DNA of 64,000 bases from Trinickia violacea (lineage in GTDB: Bacteria; Pseudomonadota; Gammaproteobacteria; Burkholderiales; Burkholderiaceae), in contig NZ_CP040078.1 of the NCBI RefSeq assembly GCF_005280735.1, positions 2,604,001 to 2,668,000 of the forward strand, given 5' to 3'. The position numbers were made by a program, and so were the translations under genes. Below the pieces are notes generated by a model. The model ran no database searches. It was not told the origin of the DNA and was given only the letters and a program-made list of their open reading frames with translations. Position 1 is the first letter of the stretch. The number at the start of each line of letters is the position of its first letter. This document shows, piece by piece, positions 16,262-26,024 of this stretch.

Positions 16262-19072
16262 ATGTCGAACTCCGCAATACGCCTTGGCGCTCGCGCCGGG
16301 CGAAGCATGCCGGCGCGTTTTAACGCCGTGAGTTGCATTCGCCGCTTGGCGGCGCTTTCGCTGGCGTGGCTTGGCGTATTCGCGGCCCTTCCGACTCACG
16401 CGCAAACGGCTGCGGAGAACCAGCAAGCGGGCGCCACGCTCGAGCGCGCTCATGCGTCGATTCATGCCTCGATGCAGGCGCCGAATCTGGCGTTCTACGA
16501 TGCGAGCGAGCCGCCGCTCGACGAACTGCAGGCGTTCGACGCGATCGTGCTCGATCCGGCAAGCGGGTTCGATCCCTCCACGCATCCTCTCGCCCACTCC
16601 ATCTATATCGCTCGCGCTGCCGCCAGCGCGAACACAGCGCCTGCGGACTTCGTCGCCAATCGCATCGAGCCGCTGTGGCAACGCGGTTTTCGCGGCTTCT
16701 TGCTCGACAGCTCCGCCGGCTTCGCCGCCATCGACGCGATCGTGGCGGCGAAGCCCGACGCCAAGATCGTCGTCGCCGGCGAGGCGGCAACGGCGCTGAG
16801 CGTCGCGGAAGCGCACCGCAACGCCATCTACGCCGTGGTCATCGATTCGCTCGTGGAAGCGCGCAACGGCAGCACGACGCACGTCGTCGACGTCCCGGCT
16901 GCCGAGCGCGACCAGCGCGTGGCCGCCGCGCAGACGTTCATGCAGCAGACCCACGTGCCCGTCGTCTCGATCGAATACTGCGAGAACGCGTCGCGCACGT
17001 GCGCGCGAACGCTCGCCGCGCAGGTTGCGGCGACCGGCGTGGAGCCCTACGTCACCGACCCTGCTCGGGATCTCGTCGGCATCGGCCGCATCGAGGTGAT
17101 GCCGCGCAAGGTGCTCGTCATCCAGGACCGCGATCCAAGCGAGCCGCTCGATCTGAGCCTCGGCGTGCGCGCGCTCGCGACGCCACTCAACTATCTCGGC
17201 TACGACGTCGAGTACGCCGACTTCAGCCACCCGCTTCCCGCGCGCGTGTCGCCTGACCGTTACGCCGGCGTCGTCGCCTGGATTCAGCGCAACGCCGTTC
17301 CTGACCCGCTCGCCTGGCGACGCTGGATCGGCGCGCGGATGGCCGATCAGTTGCCGGTCGCATTCCTCGGGCAGTTCGGCTTCAACGTTGCCGACAACGA
17401 CTCGGCCATCGGTTTGCATACCGTATCCGGCATATTGAATGCACCGTTGACGGTCGCCAAGCGCGACCCGATGGTGGGCTTCGAGATCATGCCGCGCCCC
17501 GATCCGCGCGACCTGCCGAGTATCCGGGTCGGCGCGGACGGGCAATCGCTCTTGCGCATCGCCTCGGGCGACAAGGCAGTGGACGTCGCCGGCCTCACGC
17601 GCTGGGGCGGCTTCGCGCTGAACCAGTACACGGTCGTGTCGCTCGACGGCATCGAGCAGGAGCGTTGGGCCATCCAGCCGATCGCGTTCCTGCGCGCCGC
17701 GCTGCGCCTGCCCGATCTGCCCGCGCCGAACGTGACGACGGAGAACGGCCGGCGTCTTTTCATGACGCACGTCGACGGCGACGGCTTCGCGTCGCGCAGC
17801 GAGTTCCCCGGCCCCGACTACTCGGGCGAAGCGCTCTACGAGCAGATCTTCACGCGCTATCCCGTGCCGATGACGCTTTCGGTGATCGAAGGCGAAGTCG
17901 GCCCAACCGGCCTCTACCCGAAGATCTCGCCACGCCTCGAAGACATCGCGCGCAAGATCTTCGCGCTCCCGTATGTCGAGATCGGCACGCACACCTATTC
18001 GCACCCGTTCAACTGGGAAGAGGTGGACGGCAAGACCGGCTTGCGGAAGGACCGAGGCGGCGGCGACGCGGCGTTTTCGCTGAACATTCCGGGCTACAAG
18101 TTCAACCTCGATCGTGAAATCTCCGGGTCGATCCACTACATCGACACGCGCCTCGCGCCGGCCGGCAAGCGCACCGTCGTGCTGCAATGGTCGGGCGACT
18201 GCATGCCGCCCGAGGTGGTCGTGAAGAAGACGTATGAGGCCGGCGTGCTGAACGTCAACGGCGGCGACACGGTCATCACGCACGCCGCCGACAGTTGGAC
18301 GAACATCGCGCCGATCGGCGTCGACAAGGGCCCCGGCGCCTATCAGATGTACGCGCCGAACCAGGACGAAAACGTCTACACGAGCGATTGGCAGGGACCG
18401 TTCTATGGTTTTACGCGCGTACTCGAAACGTTCGACATGACCGACCATCCGCTGCGCTTCAAGCCGATCGACGTCTACTACCACATGTATAGCGGCACGA
18501 AGGTCGCGTCGCTGCGCGCGCTCACGCAGATTTTCGACACCGTGCTCGCGCAGCCGGTGCTGCCCGTGCACGTGACCGACTATCTGCGCAAGACGCTCGA
18601 CTGGCGCTCGTTCGCGGTAGCGCGCGAAGGCGATGCCTGGCTCGTGCGCGGCAACGGTGAAGTGCGCGAACTGCACTGGCCGAAAGACGACGTGCCGCTC
18701 ATCGACGCCGCGCACGATTCGACCGGCGTGACCGGCTACTCGCACGGCCCGGACGGCACCTATATTCACATCGACGGCGGCGCGGCACGCTTCACGCTCG
18801 GCGCGAAAGCCGTGCCCGGCACCCTGCCCTATATCGCGCAAGCCAATGGTTTCGTGCGCAACTTCCAGCGCACGGCATCCGGCCTTCGCTTCGAATTCGG
18901 CGGCTATTACAAGCCGTTCGTCGAGCTTGCGAACGCGTCCACGTGCCGCGTATCGATGAACGGCGCGCGCGTCGCCGCAACGCGCAACGGCACGATGCTG
19001 CATGTCGACTTCCCGGGCGTGGCCGGCCAGCAAGTCACGTATCGCCCGCTGGAGATCGCCTGTGGCAGTTGA
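16262..19072 (+). CDS. pelA: PelA, Pel polysaccharide deacetylase/hydrolase
   Basis: 936 residues (P. aeruginosa PelA 948). A signal peptide (hydrophobic ALSLAWLGVFAALPTHA) is followed by an N-terminal glycoside-hydrolase-like domain (about 50-290; an IEYC segment near residue 238 may hold the catalytic Glu), a Rossmann-like middle part, and the deacetylase domain with FMTHVDGDGF and GTHTYSHPF, which supply the metal-binding Asp and two His. It partly deacetylates and trims Pel (GalNAc/GlcNAc-rich) in the periplasm. The start is uncertain: ATG 16262 lacks a Shine-Dalgarno, and ATG 16307 gives a neater signal peptide. First gene of a complete pelABCDEFG operon; the stop overlaps pelB. Confidence 0.95.
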   Translation: MSNSAIRLGARAGRSMPARFNAVSCIRRLAALSLAWLGVFAALPTHAQTAAENQQAGATLERAHASIHASMQAPNLAFYDASEPPLDELQAFDAIVLDPASGFDPSTHPLAHSIYIARAAASANTAPADFVANRIEPLWQRGFRGFLLDSSAGFAAIDAIVAAKPDAKIVVAGEAATALSVAEAHRNAIYAVVIDSLVEARNGSTTHVVDVPAAERDQRVAAAQTFMQQTHVPVVSIEYCENASRTCARTLAAQVAATGVEPYVTDPARDLVGIGRIEVMPRKVLVIQDRDPSEPLDLSLGVRALATPLNYLGYDVEYADFSHPLPARVSPDRYAGVVAWIQRNAVPDPLAWRRWIGARMADQLPVAFLGQFGFNVADNDSAIGLHTVSGILNAPLTVAKRDPMVGFEIMPRPDPRDLPSIRVGADGQSLLRIASGDKAVDVAGLTRWGGFALNQYTVVSLDGIEQERWAIQPIAFLRAALRLPDLPAPNVTTENGRRLFMTHVDGDGFASRSEFPGPDYSGEALYEQIFTRYPVPMTLSVIEGEVGPTGLYPKISPRLEDIARKIFALPYVEIGTHTYSHPFNWEEVDGKTGLRKDRGGGDAAFSLNIPGYKFNLDREISGSIHYIDTRLAPAGKRTVVLQWSGDCMPPEVVVKKTYEAGVLNVNGGDTVITHAADSWTNIAPIGVDKGPGAYQMYAPNQDENVYTSDWQGPFYGFTRVLETFDMTDHPLRFKPIDVYYHMYSGTKVASLRALTQIFDTVLAQPVLPVHVTDYLRKTLDWRSFAVAREGDAWLVRGNGEVRELHWPKDDVPLIDAAHDSTGVTGYSHGPDGTYIHIDGGAARFTLGAKAVPGTLPYIAQANGFVRNFQRTASGLRFEFGGYYKPFVELANASTCRVSMNGARVAATRNGTMLHVDFPGVAGQQVTYRPLEIACGS

Positions 19073-22000
19073 GCGCCCGCGCATCGCCACCTCGCTCGTG
19101 CTGGCGGGCATGACCGCCGCCATCGTGCTCGCGCTCGCGGGCATCTATTCGGCGGGCGGCGTGCGCGAGCACATCATCGAGACCTCGCCGCCCAGCGAGC
19201 TGACGGTCGCGTACCTCCAAGCCTGGTTGCGCACGCAACCAAACAACACCGAGTATTTGACCGCGCTCGCGACACAATATCTGCGCCTTGGCCGATACGA
19301 CGACGCCGAGCGGATCGCCGCGCGCATGCTCGCGCTCGATGACGAAACGCTCCGCGCGAAGGCGACGCTGATCCGCTTGAAGGTCGCCGAGCAGCGCGCG
19401 TTCGCGAGCCCCGAACGGACGCCCGCGCGCGAGGCGGGGCTGATCCACGTCCGCAAAGCACTGGCCGCGGCCATGACGCAGCAGTGGGACGCGGACACGT
19501 TGCGCGTATTGTCCGCGGAGGCGCTCGCCGTCGGCGCGCCGGACGTCGCGGTGACGTGCTACGAGCGGCTCGCGCAACAAGACGCTCCGTCGCGCTCGCA
19601 CTGGCAGGACACCGCGGGCCGGATCTCGCTCGCGGACGGTCAATACCGCGTCGCGGCCGAGCGTTTCTTCGAAGCGCAGCGTTCCGCCCCGACCCGCGAC
19701 GACACGCGCCGCGAATTCCTCGCAGGCGTGCAGGCGCTGGAAGCGGGCAATCTGCCCGACGACGCGCTCGCCGCCGCGCAAGCGAACGTCGGAAATCTAA
19801 GCAGCGATCGCACCACGCTGATCGTGCTGCTGAATCTGGCGCGCGCGGCGGGGCTCCCCGATCTTGTCGATCGCTACGCCCGAGCGCTGATGCCATATGC
19901 GATGCACGCGCCCGTCGTGAATGGAACGGGGCTGCGCGCCGTTTCGTATCGTCCGGCTTGGCCCGATTACATGGACGGCCCCTCGCCCGATGCCGCATCG
20001 CCACGCTGGGGCGACGTGCGAACCGTGCGCGTCAGCACGCGAGCCGCCACGCCGAACGTTGCAAACGCAACCAATGGCGACTCGAAAGACGACGTCGCCA
20101 CGCTCGTCTACCAATCCTTCGTCGAATCGAACGACCTCGCCAACGCCGAGAAAGTGGCCTCCGAGCAGGCGACACGCCACCCGCAATCGGCCGACTGGCA
20201 AAAGCGGCTCGCGCAGGTCGCCGAGTGGCACAACGAGCCGGCGTTTTCGCTCAAAGCGTGGCTCGCGTATGCGAACCTGTCGAACGATCCGGCTGGCTGG
20301 CAGAACGTGCTGCGCCTTGCGCCGATGCTCCACGACGACGAGACCTATGTGCTCGCGCTCGTGCACGCGTCGAACGCCGCGCCCTCCGACGTGAAGCTCG
20401 CCGATCAAGTGATCGCGGCCTACGAGCGGCTCGGACGGCCGCAAGACGCGCTTGCCTTCCTGCAAACGCGCGCCAAGGACGGCAAGGCGGCCGCCATCGA
20501 TGAGCGCTACGCGACGGTTGCCGAACGCGCCGGACAGGACGCGCAGGCGCTCGACACTTACCGCAAGCTGCAGAAGCTCGACCCGGGCAATACCGTCTAC
20601 GCGCTGCGAGCCGCCAGCCTGCTCTACCAGCAGAGCGACTACGCAGGCGCGTTCGCCGCGCTAAAGATCGCCGAGCACGCCGCAAGCGACCGCGACGCGC
20701 TCTACTGGCGCACCTACGGGCAGCTCGCCCGGCTGCTGCAAGACGATGCGTCGGCAAACGCGGCGTACAAGCATTTGCTCGAGGGGGGCGTTGCCACGCC
20801 CGAAGATCTCGCCGCGATGGTCTATTTCTACGCTCCCTATCCGATCGACGCCGGACGCACGGCGGAATTGAAATACGACCGCTACCAGGACGTGCAGTCT
20901 CTGCGCGATGCGATCTACTACTACACGGAGTCGCACCAGCTCGACCGCGTCGGCGCCCTGCTCGCACGCCTCACGCCCAAGCAATTGGCCGCTGCGCAGC
21001 AACGTCCGGCGTTTCTCGGCATCCGCGCCGAATACTATCGGCAGATCGATCGTCCGCAATGGGCGCTGCAGGATCTCGCGCGCGCGATCGCGATGCCGGA
21101 CGCTCGCTCCGACGTGAAGGCGGCGTATTTGTGGACGCTCGTCGACGTGGGACGCGAAAGCGAGCTGCGCGACATCGTAAAGCGCTGGCACGACGACGCA
21201 CTGCGCACGTCCGAGCTGTGGAGCCCGATGGCCGCCGCGTTGATGCGCTTGAACCGGCCTGTCGCCGCGCTGCGCTATCTGCGCTTGCAGGCGGCGTCGA
21301 ACCGGCGCGACCCGCTGTGGCTCCTCACGTTTGCGGACGCCGAGGAGATGGCGGGCCGCCCGGATCTCGCGTGGTCGGTCCGCCGTAACGTGTGGCGAGG
21401 GCTGCTCGCGCTGCAGGCGGCGCCTGTGCCGCTCGACGGCGCCGCGACGCAGAACGGATTGCAGCTGCCGACGGCAACCGAACCCGAAGTGCGCGCGCAG
21501 TTGGCGAGCCGGCGTGTGTCGCTCGCGCAGATCTTCGCGAATGGCGATGTCGCGACACGCCTGCTCGACGATCTGACACAGCCGCCCTCGGCAAGCGCTG
21601 CGGTCGATCCCGCGGCGACCGAAACGTTGCTCGGCAACGTTCGCGGGCTGCCGCCCGTGCCCACGCGCGCCGACGCGCTCAAAGAATCGCGGCGCGTACG
21701 CGCGAGCGCGGCGCGAGACGTGGCGGTCGCGTGGGCGCTGTCGCGCGAGTCGAATGCGCTCGCCAAACGCTGGCTCGCGCGCCGCTACGCGAACCGCTTG
21801 CTGGCGCCGGCCGACGCGCAGCTCGCGCTAGCCCTTGCGGAAGGCGACACGGCCGAGATGAACCGGCTGCTCGACCAGCACACCGCAGAGCTACCGCTCT
21901 ACAACCGCATCGACGCCTCCATCCAGACGGATCGCCAAGGCGCGGCACAAGCGCTTGCGTTCAACGGGCTCGACGGTGCGCCCGACGACAGCGAACTGCA

Positions 22001-22946
22001 TCAGCGCCTCACCGATACGACGATGTTCTGGGCGCAATCGATCGATGCGTCCGTCGAAAACTACGTCGAGCATCCGCTCGACTATCTGCAGCAGACCCTC
22101 GCGGGCAGCCTCAAGCTCTCCGAGCACTACATGATCGGCGCGAAAGGCACACAGATCTTCCAACGCTCGACGGACAGCACGCAGCTCATCAACGTGCCCA
22201 ACGTCGACCGCTCGGCCGAATTCTGGGCGCGGCGCCTCACGCGCAATGCGGATTTCCAGGTCAGCGCCGGACGGCGCGATGCGCTCGATTCGTTCTACAC
22301 GGCCAACGCCTCGGCGGAGATCGGCCGCGATTCAGCGCTGTCGCTCAAAGGCACGCTCGGGCGCAATCAGATGGCGACCGAAGCGCAGTCGCTGCAAATC
22401 GGCGGCATGAAAGACAACGTTACGGGCGGTCTCGTCTGGCAAGTGACGCCGCGCATTTCGGTCGCCGCGAACATCGAAGGCGACCGCTTCTACAGCCAGG
22501 CGCGCAATTTCCTCGGCACCGGCGTGCTGTCGCAAGGCGAGATCGACTACAAATTCCGCACCACGTATCCGGACTACACGCTTCGCCTGGTCGGCGCGCG
22601 CGGCAACTACAACGCGACAGGCCAGGCCGACGCGCTGCTGTCGCGGCTCGTGCCGGGCGCGCCCACCGCGGCGAGCGCGTACATGCCGCTCACCTACGCC
22701 CAGTACGGTGCGATGTTCGGCTTCGGCAACGATCTCGCCGACCGCTATACGCATGCGTGGCGCCCGTACCTCGATGTGGGCCTGGTGCACGACTCGGTGC
22801 AGGGCTGGGGGGTGGATACGAACATCGGCATTGCCGGCACGATATTCGGCGGCGACCATGCGGCGATTTATTTCGAGCATGAAAGCGTGTCGCAGCGCGG
22901 CACTTCGGTGACGCTGCTCGGCGCCCGCTATAGCTGGTTCTATTGA
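19062..22946 (+). CDS. pelB: PelB, outer-membrane porin with TPR scaffold for Pel export
   Basis: 1294 residues from a GTG overlapping the pelA stop by 11 bp, preceded by GGAGAT. One N-terminal membrane helix (ATSLVLAGMTAAIVLALAGI) is followed by about 850 residues of helical TPR-like repeats rich in Ala/Leu/Arg, and a C-terminal beta-barrel of about 350 residues ending in RYSWFY, with a terminal aromatic residue as expected of outer-membrane barrels. TPRs bind PelA in the periplasm and the barrel exports the polymer. A longer frame opens 20 codons upstream inside pelA and is not preferred. Confidence 0.94.
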   Translation: MAVERPRIATSLVLAGMTAAIVLALAGIYSAGGVREHIIETSPPSELTVAYLQAWLRTQPNNTEYLTALATQYLRLGRYDDAERIAARMLALDDETLRAKATLIRLKVAEQRAFASPERTPAREAGLIHVRKALAAAMTQQWDADTLRVLSAEALAVGAPDVAVTCYERLAQQDAPSRSHWQDTAGRISLADGQYRVAAERFFEAQRSAPTRDDTRREFLAGVQALEAGNLPDDALAAAQANVGNLSSDRTTLIVLLNLARAAGLPDLVDRYARALMPYAMHAPVVNGTGLRAVSYRPAWPDYMDGPSPDAASPRWGDVRTVRVSTRAATPNVANATNGDSKDDVATLVYQSFVESNDLANAEKVASEQATRHPQSADWQKRLAQVAEWHNEPAFSLKAWLAYANLSNDPAGWQNVLRLAPMLHDDETYVLALVHASNAAPSDVKLADQVIAAYERLGRPQDALAFLQTRAKDGKAAAIDERYATVAERAGQDAQALDTYRKLQKLDPGNTVYALRAASLLYQQSDYAGAFAALKIAEHAASDRDALYWRTYGQLARLLQDDASANAAYKHLLEGGVATPEDLAAMVYFYAPYPIDAGRTAELKYDRYQDVQSLRDAIYYYTESHQLDRVGALLARLTPKQLAAAQQRPAFLGIRAEYYRQIDRPQWALQDLARAIAMPDARSDVKAAYLWTLVDVGRESELRDIVKRWHDDALRTSELWSPMAAALMRLNRPVAALRYLRLQAASNRRDPLWLLTFADAEEMAGRPDLAWSVRRNVWRGLLALQAAPVPLDGAATQNGLQLPTATEPEVRAQLASRRVSLAQIFANGDVATRLLDDLTQPPSASAAVDPAATETLLGNVRGLPPVPTRADALKESRRVRASAARDVAVAWALSRESNALAKRWLARRYANRLLAPADAQLALALAEGDTAEMNRLLDQHTAELPLYNRIDASIQTDRQGAAQALAFNGLDGAPDDSELHQRLTDTTMFWAQSIDASVENYVEHPLDYLQQTLAGSLKLSEHYMIGAKGTQIFQRSTDSTQLINVPNVDRSAEFWARRLTRNADFQVSAGRRDALDSFYTANASAEIGRDSALSLKGTLGRNQMATEAQSLQIGGMKDNVTGGLVWQVTPRISVAANIEGDRFYSQARNFLGTGVLSQGEIDYKFRTTYPDYTLRLVGARGNYNATGQADALLSRLVPGAPTAASAYMPLTYAQYGAMFGFGNDLADRYTHAWRPYLDVGLVHDSVQGWGVDTNIGIAGTIFGGDHAAIYFEHESVSQRGTSVTLLGARYSWFY

Positions 22947-22959
22947 ATATTGAATTGAG

Positions 22960-22984
22960 CATTTGGCATTAGGTATACCAAATG
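22960..22984 (+). repeat. Inverted repeat between pelB and pelC
   Basis: CATTTGG, 11 bases, CCAAATG, 14 bp after pelB. It could stabilise or attenuate the operon mRNA; no U run follows, so not a standard terminator. Confidence 0.35.
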
Positions 22985-23031
22985 ACGTACGCGGTGTACC
23001 CCATACAACATCACTCGACGGAGAAAACAGC

Positions 23032-23580
23032 ATGAGCCTTTGGAAGAAGACCAGCGCGCGGGCGGCGTGGGCGCTCGCACTCGCCTCAGTGGCGCTCGCG
23101 AGCGCGTGCAGCTCGATCGATGCGACGCATGCGCCCGCGCTCACCGCCAGCGACGCGGTGGCCGTGCTGCCGATCGCTAACTACACGGAAACGCCGGACG
23201 CCGGCCAGTCGGCGCAGTCGATGTCGGCCAATGCACTGCGCACGCTCGGCGTCGCGAACGTCGTGCGCGCACCGGCCGACCCGAACGCAAACGCGCTCTT
23301 CGATAGCGGCGCGCACGGCGAAGGCACGCCGAATCTCGACTGGGCGCGCCAGCAGCACGCCCGCTATGCGCTCACTGGCGCGGTCGAGGAGTGGCGCTAC
23401 AAAGTGGGCGTGGACGGCGAGCCGGCCGTCGGCATCACGTTCGAATTGATCGACGTCGAATCGGGCAAGGTGCTGTGGAGCGCGACGGGCACGCGCACCG
23501 GCTGGAGCCGCTCGGGTCTCGCAAGCGTCGCGCAGACGCTGATCGGCAAGCTGCTCGCACCGCTCGGCGTGCGCTCGTAA
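23032..23580 (+). CDS. pelC: PelC, outer-membrane lipoprotein of the Pel system
   Basis: 182 residues. A signal peptide with lipobox-like LASAC places the lipidated cysteine at about residue 25, and the rest fits PelC, which forms a dodecameric ring under the PelB barrel and funnels the cationic polymer. The ATG at 23032 has GGAG upstream; the frame opens 23 codons earlier but without a signal peptide there. Fully in context between pelB and pelD. Confidence 0.92.
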   Translation: MSLWKKTSARAAWALALASVALASACSSIDATHAPALTASDAVAVLPIANYTETPDAGQSAQSMSANALRTLGVANVVRAPADPNANALFDSGAHGEGTPNLDWARQQHARYALTGAVEEWRYKVGVDGEPAVGITFELIDVESGKVLWSATGTRTGWSRSGLASVAQTLIGKLLAPLGVRS

Positions 23581-23605
23581 GCTGTCTTTTTAGAAGGAAA
23601 CGGCC

Positions 23606-25024
23606 GTGAACACCGTAGCCGCCGACTCCCGCTCCGCCGCGCCCAAGCCGCGCAATTCCGATCCGTTCGGCAACTTGGGCCGCGTGCGGCGCGTGCTCGC
23701 GCCCGCCGTCGAGCGGCCGTTTGCGCTCGCCGAGTCGGCCATCTTCATGGCGCTCGTGCTCGCGCTTTGCTGGGCGCTCGATCGCCACGATCCGCTGCTG
23801 CTCGGCGCCCGCTTCCCGTGGCTGTGGCTCGCGCCGCTGATCGTGGCGCTGCGCTACGGCGCGCTCATCGGCACGCTAGGCGGCGCGATGATGATCGCCG
23901 TGTGGTACCTCTGCTACCCGGGCGGCGAATGGCCCATGGCGTATTTCGCGGGCGGCCTGATCCAGACGATCGTCGCGGGTCACTTCGGCGACACGTGGGG
24001 CACGCGGGCAGCCCGTTCGCGCTCGATCAACACTTACCTGAACGACCGGCTCGTCGCGATCACCGATAGCCACTACCTGTTGCGGCTTTCGCACGAGCGG
24101 CTCGAGAAAGACCTGCTCTCGAAGCCGACCACGCTGCGCGATTCGATCACCGAGCTGCGGCGCTTGACCGTGACGCATCCCGTCTCGCCCGCAGCGCACG
24201 CCAAAGGTTCCGCTGCGCCGAACCTCGAAACGCTTCCCGGCGTGCAGCGTTTGCTCGAATTCGTCGCGCAGGCGTGCCAGATCGAGGTGGCGGCGCTTTA
24301 TCCGGTGACGGGCGGCAAGCCTGCTCTTAACGCAGTCGCGGCAGTCGGCGAGCCGTTCGAGTTCGACGCGAAAGACGATCTCGTCACGCACGCGCTGACG
24401 ACGCAAAGCGTCGCGCACTTGCGCGTCGACGACTCGCGGCACATCGACAGCCGCTACATCGTCTGCGCGCCGATGCTCACCGCCGATAACGAATTGCGCG
24501 CGGTCCTCGTCGTCAAGCGCATGCCGTTCCTGTCGCTCAATGCCGACAACCTCCTGCTGCTGCTCGTCCTGCTCGGCTACTACGCGGACGGTATCGAGCA
24601 TTCGCAGCACGTGCAGGACATTCTCGATGCCGTGCCCGAATGCCCCTATGAGTTCGCGCTCGAATTGGGGCGTCTCGCTCATTTGCAGCAGGGCTCGGGC
24701 ATCGAATCGTCGCTCGTCGCGTTGTCGTTCCCACGCGACGAGGCGCACGATTCCCTCTTCGAGCATGTGATGCGGCGGCGCCGCTCGCTCGACATCGTCT
24801 GGCCGCTCGTGACCGACAAGCGCTCGGTGCTGGTGAACCTGATGCCCGCGACCGGCGCGACCGGCATCGACGGTTATCTCGCGCGCATCGAAGGCAGCCT
24901 TGCTGCCCAATACGACACAGACCTCGAACAAGCGGGCATCGCCGTGCATACGCTGCACGTGCACGATGCCTCGCCGGGGCCGAGCCTCGCTGCGCTGATC
25001 GCGCGGGTCACCTCGCATGTCTGA
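23606..25024 (+). CDS. pelD: PelD, c-di-GMP receptor of the Pel synthase
   Basis: 472 residues. About four N-terminal membrane helices (roughly residues 45-140) precede a short coiled coil, a GAF domain (about 190-340) and a degenerate GGDEF domain. The inhibitory-site R-x-x-D is preserved as RSLD, and an arginine 34 residues later (YLARIEG) sits where the second c-di-GMP-contacting arginine of P. aeruginosa PelD is expected. Binding of c-di-GMP activates Pel synthesis at the inner membrane. It overlaps pelE by 8 bp. Confidence 0.94.
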   Translation: MNTVAADSRSAAPKPRNSDPFGNLGRVRRVLAPAVERPFALAESAIFMALVLALCWALDRHDPLLLGARFPWLWLAPLIVALRYGALIGTLGGAMMIAVWYLCYPGGEWPMAYFAGGLIQTIVAGHFGDTWGTRAARSRSINTYLNDRLVAITDSHYLLRLSHERLEKDLLSKPTTLRDSITELRRLTVTHPVSPAAHAKGSAAPNLETLPGVQRLLEFVAQACQIEVAALYPVTGGKPALNAVAAVGEPFEFDAKDDLVTHALTTQSVAHLRVDDSRHIDSRYIVCAPMLTADNELRAVLVVKRMPFLSLNADNLLLLLVLLGYYADGIEHSQHVQDILDAVPECPYEFALELGRLAHLQQGSGIESSLVALSFPRDEAHDSLFEHVMRRRRSLDIVWPLVTDKRSVLVNLMPATGATGIDGYLARIEGSLAAQYDTDLEQAGIAVHTLHVHDASPGPSLAALIARVTSHV

Positions 25025-26024
25025 CGCGCTGATCCCCGCACTCGTCGCGATCATCGCGCTTGCGCTGCAATATGCGGCGCTGGCGGGCATGCCGCATGCG
25101 CCGTCATGGCTCGACCCGTTCCTCGCGTTCTGCCTGCTGCAGGCGCTGGCCGGATTCGTCGAGGCATGCGCGATTCGCTTGCTGCTGCCCGCGGCGTACC
25201 GGCAGCCCATGCGCTCGACGCTCCTGCTGCTGTGGCTGCTCTGCACGCTCGTGCCGCTTGCGGGCGGACTCGTCGCGCTGGTGTCGTGCGCCTGGGCGTA
25301 TTGTTTTCCTGCCGCACGCAAGAACGATCAACTGACCGACATCGCGCGCCCGCAGTTCGTTACGCACCTCGTAACGCGCGTGTCGCACGGCAGCGGCGCG
25401 CGCCTGCAGGCGCGGCTCGCGAACACGCAGGTCTCGACGACCGATCGCCTCTCGGCGCTCGTCGCGATCCAGAACATGCCGACGCGCACGACGGGCTCGC
25501 TGCTGCGCGGCTTGCTCACCGACCCCATCGAGGATATTCGTCTCATTGCCTACGGCGCGCTCGATCAGGCCGAGAACGAGATCATGCAGAAGATCTTCGA
25601 CAACACGAAGGCCCTCGAAAGCGCCACCAACGACGACGAGCGCCACGCGCTGCATTGCCGTCTCGCCGAGCTGCACTTCGAGCTCGTCTATCAGAACCTC
25701 GTGCAGAGCGCCGTGTTTCAGCACACGCTCGAAGAGGCCGAGCGTCACGCGGCCGTCGCGCTGTCGCTCGCGAGCAGCGACAAAGACGCCGCCCTGTGGC
25801 TGATCCGCGGCCGCCTCGCGCTGGCCAGCTCGCGGCCCGACGACGCCGCGGCGCATCTTGACGAAGCTCAGCGCCTCGGCTTTCCGCGCGAGCGGCTGCT
25901 GCCCTGGCTTGCCGAAGCCGCTTTCCTCAAGGGCGACTATGTCCGCACGCGCGAGCTGCTCGCGTCGCTCGGCAGCGCCGCCGCGCTGCCGGTACTAAAG
26001 CCCGTCGTGGAGTACTGGTCTTGA
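25017..26024 (+). CDS. pelE: PelE, inner-membrane TPR protein of the Pel synthase
   Basis: 335 residues: two or more N-terminal membrane helices (to about residue 95) and a soluble helical C-terminal part with TPR-like features (ERHAAVALSLASSDKDAALW). PelE joins PelD, PelF and PelG in the inner-membrane synthase complex. It overlaps pelD (8 bp) and its stop shares a base with the pelF start (TGATG). Confidence 0.9.
   Translation: MSDALIPALVAIIALALQYAALAGMPHAPSWLDPFLAFCLLQALAGFVEACAIRLLLPAAYRQPMRSTLLLLWLLCTLVPLAGGLVALVSCAWAYCFPAARKNDQLTDIARPQFVTHLVTRVSHGSGARLQARLANTQVSTTDRLSALVAIQNMPTRTTGSLLRGLLTDPIEDIRLIAYGALDQAENEIMQKIFDNTKALESATNDDERHALHCRLAELHFELVYQNLVQSAVFQHTLEEAERHAAVALSLASSDKDAALWLIRGRLALASSRPDDAAAHLDEAQRLGFPRERLLPWLAEAAFLKGDYVRTRELLASLGSAAALPVLKPVVEYWS

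Noticed and set aside
16163..19144. 993-codon open frame antisense to pelA
   Set aside because: The composition is a mirror of GC-rich codon bias in pelA (Arg/Val/Asp-rich, no domain). The plus strand encodes an unmistakable PelA.
23876..25321. 481-codon frame antisense to pelD
   Set aside because: Shadow ORF; pelD is supported by operon order and c-di-GMP motif.
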